Notes: a model not told the origin generated them from the letters alone. A DNA stretch of 64,000 nt from an uncultured Draconibacterium sp. (GCF_963677565.1 NZ_OY781981.1:620001-684000), one strand, 5' to 3'. Positions 9,354-18,601 are shown, counted from the first letter of the stretch. Translations and numbers: made by a program.

Positions 9354-10412
9354 TTATAAAATCACTTTAACTTTCGAATTATCGCGAAGGGTTTCAAATC
9401 CTTTAATAATTAAACGATCGTTCGGACTTAATCCTTCCATAATTTCAATTTCGTCCTGGTTGGAAATACCGGTTGTAATTCGGCGATCGTTTGCAGCACT
9501 GTTACGCCCTACAATAAAGACGTATTTGCCACGCGATCCGGTCATAATAACATCTTTTGGAATTACGATAACACTGTCTTTTTGAGCGGTTATAATATTG
9601 GCCTTAACAAACATCCCGGGACGCAATTTTAATTCAGGATTATCGATTTCCAATTTACCTGCAAATGTCCGGGTCTCATCGCTGATTATTGGCGACAATT
9701 CAGTAACATGGCCGGTAAGTGTATCTTCAGTGAGTGTATAGTTGGTAATAACCACTTCCTGCCCGGTTGTTACTTCTGAGATATTTTTCTCAGGCAAGTT
9801 AATTTCTACGTACATTTTATTGTAGCTCATTAAACTAACCATGCTTTGTCCTGCCGCTACACGAACACCTTCAGTATAATAAGGCAAATCAACTATTACG
9901 CCGGAAAATGGTGCAACAACCTGCATTTTTGCCAATTGAATTTCGGCACTTTCATAGCTGTTTTTTGCATTAATCATCGACACTTCAGAGTTACGCATTT
10001 CAAGCAATGTAACACCGCCTTTTTCGTACAGCGATTTTTGTTTTTCGTATTCCTGCTCCGAAATTTCAAGATTCAATTTTGTCGACTCAATATTTAGTCC
10101 GTTCAGGTATTCTGCATTTTCCATTTTTACGATTACCTGACCTTTTTCAACACGGTCGCCTAACTGAAATTTACGTCCGGTTCTTGGATTAGTTTGCAGA
10201 AGATAATTTCCTTCAATTTCAGAACTAAGTTCAGTTTCGTACACGGCTTTTGCGGTTCCGGTAGTACTTACAAATTGCTGAATACTTGTTAGTTTGATGT
10301 TCTCAACTGAAACAGGAACAGCTAATTCAGTTGATTCGGAACTGGTTTGGTTATTACACGAGATAGCGGCAACAACAACACTCAACAGGATAAGTAATTT
10401 TATATGCTTCAT
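9354..10412 (-). CDS. RND periplasmic adaptor (membrane fusion protein)
   Basis: A lipoprotein-type adaptor that would bridge the RND pump and TolC. The chosen ATG gives MKHIKLLILLSVVVAAISC, a signal peptide with lipobox AISC, and leaves a 19-bp gap to the tolC-like stop. The longer frame overlaps the upstream gene and is less likely. The order is typical of HlyD/AcrA proteins. The first lipoyl half-motif lies near residues 60-100 and an alpha hairpin near 105-150. The second lipoyl half contains VVAPFSGVIVDLPYYTEG. A beta-barrel domain and a C-terminal membrane-proximal domain ending SKVKVIL follow. The length is normal for the family. It is the only adaptor in an operon with two RND subunits, so it probably serves both. 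Confidence 0.9.
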   Translation of the reverse strand: MKHIKLLILLSVVVAAISCNNQTSSESTELAVPVSVENIKLTSIQQFVSTTGTAKAVYETELSSEIEGNYLLQTNPRTGRKFQLGDRVEKGQVIVKMENAEYLNGLNIESTKLNLEISEQEYEKQKSLYEKGGVTLLEMRNSEVSMINAKNSYESAEIQLAKMQVVAPFSGVIVDLPYYTEGVRVAAGQSMVSLMSYNKMYVEINLPEKNISEVTTGQEVVITNYTLTEDTLTGHVTELSPIISDETRTFAGKLEIDNPELKLRPGMFVKANIITAQKDSVIVIPKDVIMTGSRGKYVFIVGRNSAANDRRITTGISNQDEIEIMEGLSPNDRLIIKGFETLRDNSKVKVIL

Positions 10413-10431
10413 TGTAGTAAAATTTGCAGAT

Positions 10432-11928
10432 TTAATTTTGATCATCGGTTAAATACAATTCCTCAGGAATAATAGCTTCGTCTTTTTCGAAATCGTATAA
10501 CGATTGTATTTTTAGGTTTAACAATTCAATTTTATAATTAATAAGCGCTTGACTTAGTGCTACTTTTTGTTCAGAAAGTTGTGTTTGATAAAGATTAAGA
10601 TCCATACCTGTAAGGTCGCCGTTTTCGTAACGTTCAAGGTTAATTTCGTAGGTAAGTTGGGCATTTCGCTCATTCTGCCGTGCCAGGTCAATCTGGTTTA
10701 ACTGGTTTTGAATATTACGATAAACCTGGCGAATATCAACAACAATTTGTTTGCGCTCTTCATTCAGGTTCAACTCCTGTGATTCTATTGCGGCTTCGGC
10801 AGCTGCAATTCTTGCTTTACGCTCGCCCCAGTCGAAAATAGGAATATTAAAACTGATACCTACCGACGGGCTTTTTGTTGGATTTTCGTAGATATTACCC
10901 AAATCACGATTATCGCCCGTGATACCAAATCTCAGGTTCATATCTCCTCTGAACTCATTCTGTGCTTTGGTTCTTATAAGATCGAACTGACTGGTTTCCA
11001 CATCTATTTCGCGCTGACGCAACTCCATCCTCGATTCCAAACCGTTTTCAATGGCTTTGTCTAAATCAACAGGTACTGGATTCGCACTAACATCGGCCAG
11101 TATCATTATATCCTCAAAAAGATCCATCCCGAGATATAGTTTCAACTGATCTTTGGCATTTTCAAAAGTCACTTCACTGTTTTGCAATGTAGATTTTGCT
11201 GAAGCCAGGTTCAGTTCTGCCTGGTATTCTTCTTCTTTGGCAGACAGACCAGCTTCAACCTTATTTTTAATTATGTCGTAACTTTTTTGCGTATTAGCCA
11301 GCTCATCTTTGGCAATTGTTAAATTCATTTGCGCCATGTACACGTTATAAAAAAACTCCGTCACATTTCGCTCAAGGTTTAAGTACTGCATGGCATAACT
11401 TATCCTAGCATTTTCAAAATTTAACTCCAGCTCTTTTAACTCTAATTTGAGTGTATTATATGTAAATAACGGCTGATTCAGGTTCAAATAAAGGTTATTA
11501 AAAAACACTTCACTTTCCGAGTTCGATGAGGTAGAATTATTACTCGACCAGCCAAATTCGTTGGTAAGCGAGATAGTACCATCGGTTATTAAAATTGGCT
11601 GTGCAACCGTGAACAAAGATCTTGTTTCGAAGTTTTCGTTGGTGTACCACTCTGAAACACGATTATCAAAACGTCGTTGTTTACTGTAGTTTACCGGATC
11701 AACCTGAAGAGAAAAACGTGACTTTAAAGCTGCACGTTGCGCCTCAAGGTTTTTCTGATAACGTTCAAGGTTTAATAATGACAGCTTCAAATCCGGGCTC
11801 CCTGTTTCGGCAATACTCAATGCCCTATCGAGAGTTAAGGCCTCTTGTGCCTGAGCTGCAAAAGTAACAGTTACCAATAAGGCAACGGCAATAGCTATCT
11901 TTTGCATAAGTTTGATTTTTGTTTTCAT
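10432..11928 (-). CDS. TolC family outer membrane protein
   Basis: A 498-residue outer membrane efflux duct with a Sec signal peptide (hydrophobic core followed by AAQAQ-EALTLDRAL). The start of the mature protein, LTLDRALSIAETGSPDLK, is the usual TolC opening. Two long helical repeats follow, rich in Gln, Asn and Glu, with the family-typical phrase VGISFNIPIFDWGERKAR near residues 355-375 before the second helical hairpin. The C-terminus is short and acidic. The gene precedes the adaptor and both RND genes on the same strand, so it is the exit duct of this system. Whether the flanking ABC proteins also use it is inference. Confidence 0.92.
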   Translation of the reverse strand: MKTKIKLMQKIAIAVALLVTVTFAAQAQEALTLDRALSIAETGSPDLKLSLLNLERYQKNLEAQRAALKSRFSLQVDPVNYSKQRRFDNRVSEWYTNENFETRSLFTVAQPILITDGTISLTNEFGWSSNNSTSSNSESEVFFNNLYLNLNQPLFTYNTLKLELKELELNFENARISYAMQYLNLERNVTEFFYNVYMAQMNLTIAKDELANTQKSYDIIKNKVEAGLSAKEEEYQAELNLASAKSTLQNSEVTFENAKDQLKLYLGMDLFEDIMILADVSANPVPVDLDKAIENGLESRMELRQREIDVETSQFDLIRTKAQNEFRGDMNLRFGITGDNRDLGNIYENPTKSPSVGISFNIPIFDWGERKARIAAAEAAIESQELNLNEERKQIVVDIRQVYRNIQNQLNQIDLARQNERNAQLTYEINLERYENGDLTGMDLNLYQTQLSEQKVALSQALINYKIELLNLKIQSLYDFEKDEAIIPEELYLTDDQN

Positions 11929-11948
11929 TATGTATGTTGATTTATATT

Positions 11949-14900
11949 TTATAATTCTACAATTTTTACCGCGTCGGCATATATCATTCGTAAATCGGTT
12001 TTATCGGTTAATTCGATTACGGCTGTTTCAGATGAAAAATAGAACGATCCTAAGTGGCACCATCCGGTTTCGTTACTTTGTGCATCAAGGAATGCTTCTT
12101 CGGGGCCGTCATCGCCATATATTATAAAGTTATAACTTCCTTTTTCTTCCTGACGATTTCGTCCAAATCCCCGTCCTTTATAAAAATGATAGTAAACATC
12201 GTAGTACCCGGCTTCTTTCACCGGAACATTCCAACGAGCAATCTGGTCGCCATTTCCACCTTTTATATAATGCCCCGAACGTACATATTCGCCATAAAAC
12301 TCGTCGCCGGTTATTGCAGTCCAGCTAATAGGCGGGCGCCACCAGCTTATCGAAGAATATTTCTGTTCTGTTTCTTCTTCTGTTGCAAGCCATTTTTCAA
12401 GCAAGCTCACTTGTTTGTTCTCGGTAATCTCGAACTCAGGATCTTCGTTATCCACTATTTCCTCATTAGGCAGTTTGTTCTGAACCGGAGTTGTGCTAAT
12501 ACGCTCTCCTTCCCATGCCGACAACTTCAGGTCTTCTTCCACTTCTCGGAAACCTTCCATATATGTCTGCGGTATATTTTTAGATGTAAGCGAATTAAAA
12601 ATCACCATTCGCGGAGTTCCATCAAACAGGTAACTCAGTTCTTTAGTTTGATGAGCAGTTAATTTAATCAGTTTATCCACGGTGTCTTCCGATCCCATTC
12701 CAGGAGGGCCAAATCCACGGCCACCGCCGCCACCGCCGGCAAGTCGGAACGTAAGTTTTATCAAACCATCAACATCCGAGAAGTTAGTAACCTTCAGCGA
12801 GATCATGGTTTTCATTGCATCGCCTGATTTTACTTTTACCCCTTTAATTGGCGAAACCAGGTAACCCGGAAGCGATTTTGCTTTAAACCATTCATTCATC
12901 ATCGGCTCCAGGTCAATATCAAAACTGGCTTTAATTTGCTCGGCAAAATCGTGGAAACTAATGTTCAGGTATTTATTATCGTCAAGAATTGTGCGCAGGA
13001 AATCTTCGAATTCTGCTTCTCCGGCTTGCAGTTTTACATTCGAGAATAAAACATCGCCTTTTAATTTGATTACTTCATTCACGATATCCTTCTGATCCGG
13101 ATCGGCAAGTATTTCTTCAAATGAATAATCCTGCAGCGCAATATTTGCAAGAACTTCGGCACTTTCACCGTTCATGTTGCTCATAAATATCGAACGCATA
13201 TCAGTAGTCTGACTTTTTAAATAGGCCTCAAAAACCCGGTTGGTGATGGGCCAGCTATCCGACTGAATATTATTCTGGAAGTTATATAACCAAGGGAAAA
13301 TAAAGTATGGATTATTTGATGATTCCATGGTCATTTCGCCACGATTGAATGACCGGTCGGTTTCTTCCTCTTCGGTGAACTTATTGATGAACTCTGCAAT
13401 TACACGTAATTCCTTGTCCTGATCGGTCATCTCGGCACCGCCGCCGCGACCTCTCCAACGTCCCATACGTTCTTTTTGCTGGGCAAAATCAGCCTCGCGC
13501 ATCATGTATCCTTTTTCCTGAATAAGAACTTGTCCGGGCTGAACAACTTCCTGAACCGAAGTCCACATGCGTTCGTAGGTTTTAAATTGTGCGGGGACTT
13601 CAACCAGCGCCATCTTATCAGAATTATATTCGAGATCGTAATTACGTTTGAAATCTTCGAAGCGCTCGTAAATCACTGATGCGAGCGTATCCTTCGATTC
13701 AGGGAAAACATCGTTAAAATAATCGTGTCCTTCCATCAGCCAAACTCCGAACTCGAAATCATTGTGCTTCATCGTTTTTAGTTCGTACTTACCAATAGCC
13801 AACGACAACTGTGTTAAAGGCGTTTGTGGTTTAAAACTAAACTTACCTTCTGCAACTTCGGTCATTTCTCCTTGTGCAACAGGTTGCAGTCCTGGAGCTG
13901 TATTAACTGTAAGCGTATAATTCACGAACTCCGGCATGTACCAGCTCACATCCTCCGAACTGTATGTTACTCCGGTTTTAGGATACCAGTTTGCTTCGCG
14001 GGTTAGCAAAACATATTCCGGGGTAACAAAGGCATATCGTTTGTCAACATTCAATACAAATTTCCCGTATTTCTCCAGCCTCTGTTCTTCTTCAATGTCA
14101 AGGTAACAGTAGGTTTCATCAATCGTTCCTTCATAAGAGAACTCAACCCTTGCACTTTCGCCGGGCTGTAAATTAACCTGATCAGAAATAAGAATCAAAT
14201 GATTTTTGCGGACAAATGGCAATGCCTTTCCATCCACTTTTAAGTCGTTTATTTCCAATCCGGCATTCAGACTAAAGATCAGTTTATTTAAAGGTTGCTG
14301 ACGGTTATTTACAACTGTCATTGCCGACTTAACACCCAATGAATTTCCTTTATGATCGAGCTCAATATCATGCGAAACGACATCTGCTGTGGGTTCACTC
14401 ACATATTGGTTATTCAGTTCTATGATCTCGGCTCTTAGATTTTCCGATTTTTTGAAACTGTTGATGTGGTTAAATGCCAGATAACCCGAGCCACTAATAA
14501 ATACCAAACTAAATACCAATGAAACGTAGGTCATCGGGATTGATTGCGGTAAACGTTTGAGCAGGAAAATGGTAAGAAAAATAAATCCGGCTCCCAGTCC
14601 AAAGTAAATTCCACGATGAATTAGCAGAACATCAAGATTCCCAAATCCTACAATATCAGAACTTAACATCGGGATGCTAAAAGACATGTAATCGAAGATA
14701 TAATAATACTTCGCCTGCAGCAGGAATAAAGTAATACCAATGTAACCCAGTACCAAAACAAAAGTAATTGCCTGGTTACGAATTACACTCATTAACAGGA
14801 ATGACAATCCCATAATGAAAACCAGCGTAGGAATACTTATCAACACCAGGTAAATAGCGTAAGAAACCCAATCGATGGAAGTATTTTTGGCCAGTGCATT

Positions 14901-15299
14901 AAAAATAAGAGCAAGAATAACCACCGCCACATTCAGGATCATAAACACCTGCATGTTACCGAGCGTTTTTCCAATAACGTATTCGCCATTTGTCATCGAC
15001 CGCATGTAAATAACTTCTGTGGTATCGAGTTTTTTATCGCGCTTTAAAAAGTCTGACGCAAGAAATACTGCAATTACTGCCTGTGCCACGTTAAGAATTA
15101 ACAGGTTAAAATAAGGTATTGCACTTGGAATTGCCCGGATAGCCCAACCTTCTGCACCGCCACCTTCAATCACCATCCCAAAGTTCATTCCAAACAGAAC
15201 CAACAAAGAAAGGACACTGAAAATACGGAAAAACCAACTGCGAAAAAGCGTTTTTCGCTCGTACTTTGCAATTGAAAAGATATTATGTAACGAGATCAT
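11949..15299 (-). CDS. ABC-2 permease fused to a degenerate M1-like domain and a C-terminal beta domain
   Basis: A protein of 1116 residues. Residues 1-290 are an ABC-2 permease with about six or seven TM helices. From about 300 to 790 comes a periplasmic segment that resembles the M1 aminopeptidase part of the known Bacteroidota ABC permease/M1 fusions (phrases such as YERMWTSVQEVVQPGQVLI). I find no HEXXH zinc motif, so it is probably a non-catalytic binding domain. Glycine-rich stretches lie near 618 and 855 (the latter GGGGGGRGFGPPG). The last 130 residues look like a golvesin/Xly-type beta-sandwich: GYYDVYYHF, GWCHLGSFYF and the ending IYADAVKIVEL. The gene begins 10 bp after the ATPase gene, its obvious partner. 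Presumably the large periplasmic part receives or modifies the substrate before it meets TolC, which is inference. Confidence 0.85.
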   Translation of the reverse strand: MISLHNIFSIAKYERKTLFRSWFFRIFSVLSLLVLFGMNFGMVIEGGGAEGWAIRAIPSAIPYFNLLILNVAQAVIAVFLASDFLKRDKKLDTTEVIYMRSMTNGEYVIGKTLGNMQVFMILNVAVVILALIFNALAKNTSIDWVSYAIYLVLISIPTLVFIMGLSFLLMSVIRNQAITFVLVLGYIGITLFLLQAKYYYIFDYMSFSIPMLSSDIVGFGNLDVLLIHRGIYFGLGAGFIFLTIFLLKRLPQSIPMTYVSLVFSLVFISGSGYLAFNHINSFKKSENLRAEIIELNNQYVSEPTADVVSHDIELDHKGNSLGVKSAMTVVNNRQQPLNKLIFSLNAGLEINDLKVDGKALPFVRKNHLILISDQVNLQPGESARVEFSYEGTIDETYCYLDIEEEQRLEKYGKFVLNVDKRYAFVTPEYVLLTREANWYPKTGVTYSSEDVSWYMPEFVNYTLTVNTAPGLQPVAQGEMTEVAEGKFSFKPQTPLTQLSLAIGKYELKTMKHNDFEFGVWLMEGHDYFNDVFPESKDTLASVIYERFEDFKRNYDLEYNSDKMALVEVPAQFKTYERMWTSVQEVVQPGQVLIQEKGYMMREADFAQQKERMGRWRGRGGGAEMTDQDKELRVIAEFINKFTEEEETDRSFNRGEMTMESSNNPYFIFPWLYNFQNNIQSDSWPITNRVFEAYLKSQTTDMRSIFMSNMNGESAEVLANIALQDYSFEEILADPDQKDIVNEVIKLKGDVLFSNVKLQAGEAEFEDFLRTILDDNKYLNISFHDFAEQIKASFDIDLEPMMNEWFKAKSLPGYLVSPIKGVKVKSGDAMKTMISLKVTNFSDVDGLIKLTFRLAGGGGGGRGFGPPGMGSEDTVDKLIKLTAHQTKELSYLFDGTPRMVIFNSLTSKNIPQTYMEGFREVEEDLKLSAWEGERISTTPVQNKLPNEEIVDNEDPEFEITENKQVSLLEKWLATEEETEQKYSSISWWRPPISWTAITGDEFYGEYVRSGHYIKGGNGDQIARWNVPVKEAGYYDVYYHFYKGRGFGRNRQEEKGSYNFIIYGDDGPEEAFLDAQSNETGWCHLGSFYFSSETAVIELTDKTDLRMIYADAVKIVEL

Positions 15300-15309
15300 T
15301 GTTTACGGT

Positions 15310-16203
15310 TTAAGCGTTTGACCACTGGTTTAGTTTATTCTCCATAAAGTGTACATAAGCATGCTCGAGATTAGGATCCATAGGTTTGCCCTGGAAACCA
15401 TTTATCTCATCAGCTACCACCTGAACTTCCCATCCGCCATCAATCGGGATGGTAGAAATTACAGGATATTTTTCATTTATCTCAAGGTATTCTCTTTCGG
15501 TTGCCTGTATCAACCAAACATGTCCCTCTGCCTCTTTTACGAGGCCTTCCGGCGACCCGACAAAAGCCAGCTTTCCTTGATTAAGAAGTGCCATATTATC
15601 GCAGGTACTTGAAATATCACCCACAATGTGTGTCGACAGAATGATAATTACATCTCGGGTACTTATAGTTGAAAGTAAGTTCCGGAAACGAATACGTTCT
15701 TCCGGGTCGAGACCAGTTGTGGGCTCATCAACAATTATAATCTTTGGATCGTTAATTAAAGCCTGGGCAATTCCTAAACGCCGTTTCATACCACCCGAAA
15801 GTTTATTGGCATTTCTGTCGCGAACTTCAAACAACCCAACTTCTTCCAGCATCTGATCGACAGCCGAACGTCGTACAGCTGCATTTCTCATTCCAGCCAA
15901 ACGTGCAGTGTAATCCAGGAATTCGGATGTTTTTAATTTTGAGAAAAAACTGAAATCCTGCGGTAAATATCCCAACATCGACCTGATTTGCCTGCGGTTT
16001 TTCGAAAGCTCGTAATCGTTATAATAAACTTTGCCACTTGTAGGTTTCATCAGGGTTACCAGAATTCGCATCAATGTTGATTTACCGGCTCCGTTCGGAC
16101 CAAGCAGACCAAACATACCGTTAGGAATTTCAAGGTTCAGGTTGTTTACAGCGTAACTGCCACCCTTGTAAATTTTGTTTAGATTTTCGATTTTAATATG
16201 CAC
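15310..16203 (-). CDS. ABC transporter ATP-binding protein
   Basis: The nucleotide-binding subunit of an ABC-2 exporter and the first gene of the export operon. Motifs are complete: Walker A GPNGAGKST at about residues 35-43, Q-loop YLPQDF, signature LSGGMKRR, Walker B IIIVDEPTTGLD and H-loop STHI, followed by a C-terminal regulatory extension. I prefer the GTG start (VHIKIENLNKIY), because family members begin there. An ATG 14 codons upstream is the alternative. The domain is clearly related to the ATPase part of the RND-ABC fusion (shared RIRFRNLL after Walker B and MFGLLGPNGAGKST). No promoter of the usual -33/-7 form is evident upstream. Confidence 0.9.
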   Translation of the reverse strand: MHIKIENLNKIYKGGSYAVNNLNLEIPNGMFGLLGPNGAGKSTLMRILVTLMKPTSGKVYYNDYELSKNRRQIRSMLGYLPQDFSFFSKLKTSEFLDYTARLAGMRNAAVRRSAVDQMLEEVGLFEVRDRNANKLSGGMKRRLGIAQALINDPKIIIVDEPTTGLDPEERIRFRNLLSTISTRDVIIILSTHIVGDISSTCDNMALLNQGKLAFVGSPEGLVKEAEGHVWLIQATEREYLEINEKYPVISTIPIDGGWEVQVVADEINGFQGKPMDPNLEHAYVHFMENKLNQWSNA

Positions 16204-16400
16204 AATGCAATAATATTTTATGAGAACAATGCCTTGGACTTGCAAAGCCTCTAATCGTTTAATATGGTTTGTCCACTTTTGTTATATAAATTACACTCTG
16301 CCTTTCAATTTAAACTTGATCTAATGCATTTTCTGAAAAATTGTTGCTTTTTCTACAACTAAGTGCATCAAAAAAGGCTTAATAAAACAAATTCAAAAAA

Positions 16401-16426
16401 AAAGGCTTTGCCTCTGCAAAGCCTTT
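16401..16426 (-). terminator. Intrinsic terminator
   Basis: The stem AAGGCTTTGC / GCAAAGCCTT with a 4-nt loop is followed on the minus strand by a run of nine T. It ends the transcript of the most downstream secreted-protein paralogue. It also separates that cluster from the ABC/RND operon, whose promoter must lie between about 16.2 and 16.4 kb. Confidence 0.85.
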
Positions 16427-16533
16427 AATACCAAAACTTAAAATCTATCTTTATATAAAGATTCGATACAAATCAATACATTACCCACATAAGCAATGTT
16501 GAATTTTCAGATCGTGCCGTGATCCGAAAAAAT

Positions 16534-16749
16534 TTATTTCGTACAAACTGACAGGATTAAATTCTCCGGTAATTGGAGATACTGACTGTCGTCTAAAGTA
16601 TTGTAACTGTTTTCAAATGATTGCAGCAAAAGTAATGCCCGCTGAAGTTGCGAACAACCCGCTGCGAAGTTTACAATATACAATAAGACGAAAATCAGTT
16701 TAACTTTGCTAAGTAATGATTGGATGATAAAAGCGCAGGGAGTTAACAC
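16534..16749 (-). CDS. Possible small hydrophobic/secreted protein
   Basis: A 71-codon open frame between the stop of the secreted-protein gene and the terminator, on the same strand and probably on the same transcript. It has a hydrophobic stretch (KLIFVLLYIVNFAAGCS) that could be a signal or anchor, followed by a polar tail. The candidate lipobox FAAGC lacks the usual Leu at -3. Nothing about it is recognisable and it may be a chance frame. Confidence 0.25.
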   Translation of the reverse strand: MLTPCAFIIQSLLSKVKLIFVLLYIVNFAAGCSQLQRALLLLQSFENSYNTLDDSQYLQLPENLILSVCTK

Positions 16750-16775
16750 TTACAGATTAAAAAACAAGCCATCCG

Positions 16776-17357
16776 CTATAATTCAGCTTTATACGTATGA
16801 TCTTTTATATCGTCGGTTAATACTACATCGTATGTACCGTGTTTTAAATGGCTCAAATCAAATCCCTTTTGAATACTTAAACCTTTTCCTAAATTGTAAC
16901 CATAAACATGTTCTCCATCTTTATATACATTTAAAAAGACCGGCTTTAACGATGAGTTTAAAAATGACACATTCAATCTATCATTTTGCATACAAAAGAA
17001 TGGCTCGTAACAGCGTGTTGCCTCATCAACTGTTATGGTTTTATCCTTAACACAAATTTTTCGGCTTACACTCTGGTTTCCGTAATTGATACAAACACAA
17101 AATTCGCCGTCGCCCAACTCCGATAAGTCAAGCATTTTTTTAAACTCCTTGCAGCGTTCGGTTTGTTTGTGATAAAGAATTTCTCCGTTACAGTTGGTTA
17201 AGGTAACCTCTAAAGGAGCAGTGGTTACTGACTCATAAGCAACCAACGCGGTGCTTTCTTCTACTTGTACTACATTCATTTTTGGTAAATCGGTGGCACT
17301 TGCAGCTACTGCAAATAAAATTGCCAGGGTAAAAACTACCCAAACTTTTGTTTTCAT
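16776..17357 (-). CDS. Secreted protein, first of three tandem paralogues (divergent copy)
   Basis: A 193-residue protein with a Sec signal peptide (MKTKVWVVFTLAILFAVAASA) and then the family motif LPKMNVVQVEES. The mature part consists of two similar beta domains, each of the form NGEILYHKQ...DLSELGDGEFCV and NVYKDGEHVYGYNL...DLSHLKHGTYDVVL. This is the same general pattern as type IX secretion C-terminal sorting domains (a beta strand, a D-L-S-x-L turn, then G-x-Y). Unlike its two neighbours it has five cysteines in the mature region. I cannot name a function. The closest generic comparison is DUF3244-like small secreted proteins. It has its own upstream hairpin and a strong downstream terminator. 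Confidence 0.7.
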   Translation of the reverse strand: MKTKVWVVFTLAILFAVAASATDLPKMNVVQVEESTALVAYESVTTAPLEVTLTNCNGEILYHKQTERCKEFKKMLDLSELGDGEFCVCINYGNQSVSRKICVKDKTITVDEATRCYEPFFCMQNDRLNVSFLNSSLKPVFLNVYKDGEHVYGYNLGKGLSIQKGFDLSHLKHGTYDVVLTDDIKDHTYKAEL

Positions 17358-17400
17358 GACTTAATTATTTAATTGTTTTCTAATTAATTGACATGAAAAA

Positions 17401-17420
17401 AGCGCGTATCGTTACACGCT
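17401..17420 (-). terminator. Hairpin with T-run ahead of the divergent paralogue
   Basis: A 7-bp stem (AGCGTGT / ATACGCT with one G-T pair) is followed on the minus strand by six T. It lies about 45 bp upstream of the start codon of the divergent secreted-protein gene. It could be a third terminator for the upstream paralogue or a leader element of the downstream gene. Confidence 0.45.
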
Positions 17421-17470
17421 GAAACCTACTTATCGACGAACTACCATGTTTCGATGACGAACACAAAAAA

Positions 17471-17525
17471 ATCCGGAATAAACAACCGGATAAAAAAAGG
17501 CTACCAGTATGAATCTGATAGCCTT
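17471..17525 (-). terminator. Tandem terminators after the middle paralogue
   Basis: Two hairpins in series on the minus strand, each followed by a T-run. The proximal one has the stem AAGGCTA / TAGCCTT and the distal one ATCCGG / CCGGAT. The same two-hairpin arrangement, with closely related sequences, follows the third paralogue, so the terminators were duplicated with the gene. Confidence 0.8.
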
Positions 17526-17550
17526 GTCTAAACCAATAACATTTTCTAAC

Positions 17551-18135
17551 CTATTTTACTAAACTAAATGAAAATTCATTATTTAAAGAACTAAGAATTA
17601 CTTCATATTTTCCTTCATCCAAAGCTGAAAGATCGTATCCTGAAGCAATATTGAAATCTTTTCCAATGCTTGATTTGTAAACCAAACCGCTCTCATCATA
17701 AATATTCAAGCTCAGTTGCTCCTGATCGAAGTTCAGATAAGAAAGTTTTAATACTCCATCGACAAATGCAAAGTAAGGATCAATTCTTAACTTCGACTCT
17801 CCAACAGAAATACCGTTTGATGCAACAGTAAAGTCTTTCAATAAACGAGTGTCGTTAATACGAAGATCCATTGTATAATCACCATTCTCAAGATTTTTGA
17901 AATCGTACATTTTCTGATATGCACTTAGTGGTTTTGTTGTTTGCTTATAATAAACCAACTCTCCATCTTCTGCACGAATACTCAACTCGAATAAAGCGGC
18001 GTTTTCGTTTACAATCGATACCACTGCTCTGTCGGCCGATACTGGCACAACATTCATTTTCGGTTTCTCAACGGCTGTTGCAACTGCTACAATTGCTACT
18101 GCCAATACTGTAGATAATAATTTAATTGTTTTCAT
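17551..18135 (-). CDS. Secreted protein, middle paralogue
   Basis: A 194-residue secreted protein from the ATG at MKTIKLL; an in-frame ATG two codons earlier is the alternative. After the signal peptide comes VEKPKMNVVPVSADRAVVSI and then two beta domains with the ends DFKNLENGDYTMDLR and YDLSALDEGKYEVILSS, both patterned like type IX sorting domains. Most residues are identical to the next paralogue upstream, so the duplication is recent. It lacks the cysteines of the divergent copy. A textbook Bacteroidota promoter and double terminators show that it is expressed as a single gene. Function unknown. Its small size and two repeated domains suggest a structural or surface-associated role, which is inference. 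Confidence 0.8.
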   Translation of the reverse strand: MKTIKLLSTVLAVAIVAVATAVEKPKMNVVPVSADRAVVSIVNENAALFELSIRAEDGELVYYKQTTKPLSAYQKMYDFKNLENGDYTMDLRINDTRLLKDFTVASNGISVGESKLRIDPYFAFVDGVLKLSYLNFDQEQLSLNIYDESGLVYKSSIGKDFNIASGYDLSALDEGKYEVILSSLNNEFSFSLVK

Positions 18136-18350
18136 AACCATTCATTTTTTAGTTTAACATTGAATGACACTACAAACATACATGTTTTACAGCATATATG
18201 CCAAATAACATGTTTAAATTATTTAAAAAGTCAATATTATTTAACATTGGTCTTAACATTGATTTTTTTAACACCACCTTAACACCTTTATTTACAGGCC
18301 TTATAAAAACAGGCTCACCGCATTACAATTATCGTGCCATCTTATTTAGA
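18136..18350. repeat. Duplicated upstream region, copy 1
   Basis: The leader, promoter and farther upstream DNA of the middle paralogue match those of the third paralogue (19209-19440). Shared elements include the palindromic GCATATATGC/GCATGCATGC segment inside the promoter, an AT-rich TTAACATT stretch, AACACCTTTATTTACAGG-like sequence and the motif ATTATCGTGCCAT. The duplication therefore covered the regulatory DNA as well as the gene. The rest of this roughly 490-bp gap, up to the terminators near 18.54 kb, contains no convincing gene. Confidence 0.7.
18173..18205 (-). promoter_or_regulatory. Bacteroidota-type promoter of the middle paralogue
   Basis: On the minus strand TTTG is followed after 21 bp by TATGTTTG, an exact fit to the -33/-7 consensus (TTTG, TAnnTTTG). 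The spacer contains the palindrome GCATATATGC. Confidence 0.85.
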
Positions 18351-18542
18351 ATAATATTAAATAATATTTAGCTTATTTTCAAAAAATAGTTAAGAAAACA
18401 TCCCGATATCGCCCGACAATACTGCAAATGACACCTTTAGAACACACAACAAGGCCAGAAATAGTACCAACCACGTTTTTACCAACGAGTTTAAACGAAG
18501 TTACAACTACACAGCCTCCAAAAAATCTATGACACAAAAAAA

Positions 18543-18601
18543 TCCGGACACACATCCGGACCAATAAAAAAAAGGCTGCCAGTATTCCCTGACAGCCTTT
18601 T
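18543..18601 (-). terminator. Tandem terminators after the third paralogue
   Basis: Two hairpins: AAAAGGCTG / CAGCCTTTT close to the gene, then TCCGGA / TCCGGA. Both are followed on the minus strand by T-runs. They correspond in order and sequence to the pair after the middle paralogue. Confidence 0.8.

Noticed and set aside
12054..12662. 202-codon plus-strand frame
   Set aside because: It lies antisense inside the giant ABC permease/M1 gene and has no recognisable domain.
13500..13620. Active M1 aminopeptidase in the ABC permease protein
   Set aside because: No HEXXH with a downstream Glu was found in the region that otherwise resembles the M1 domain.
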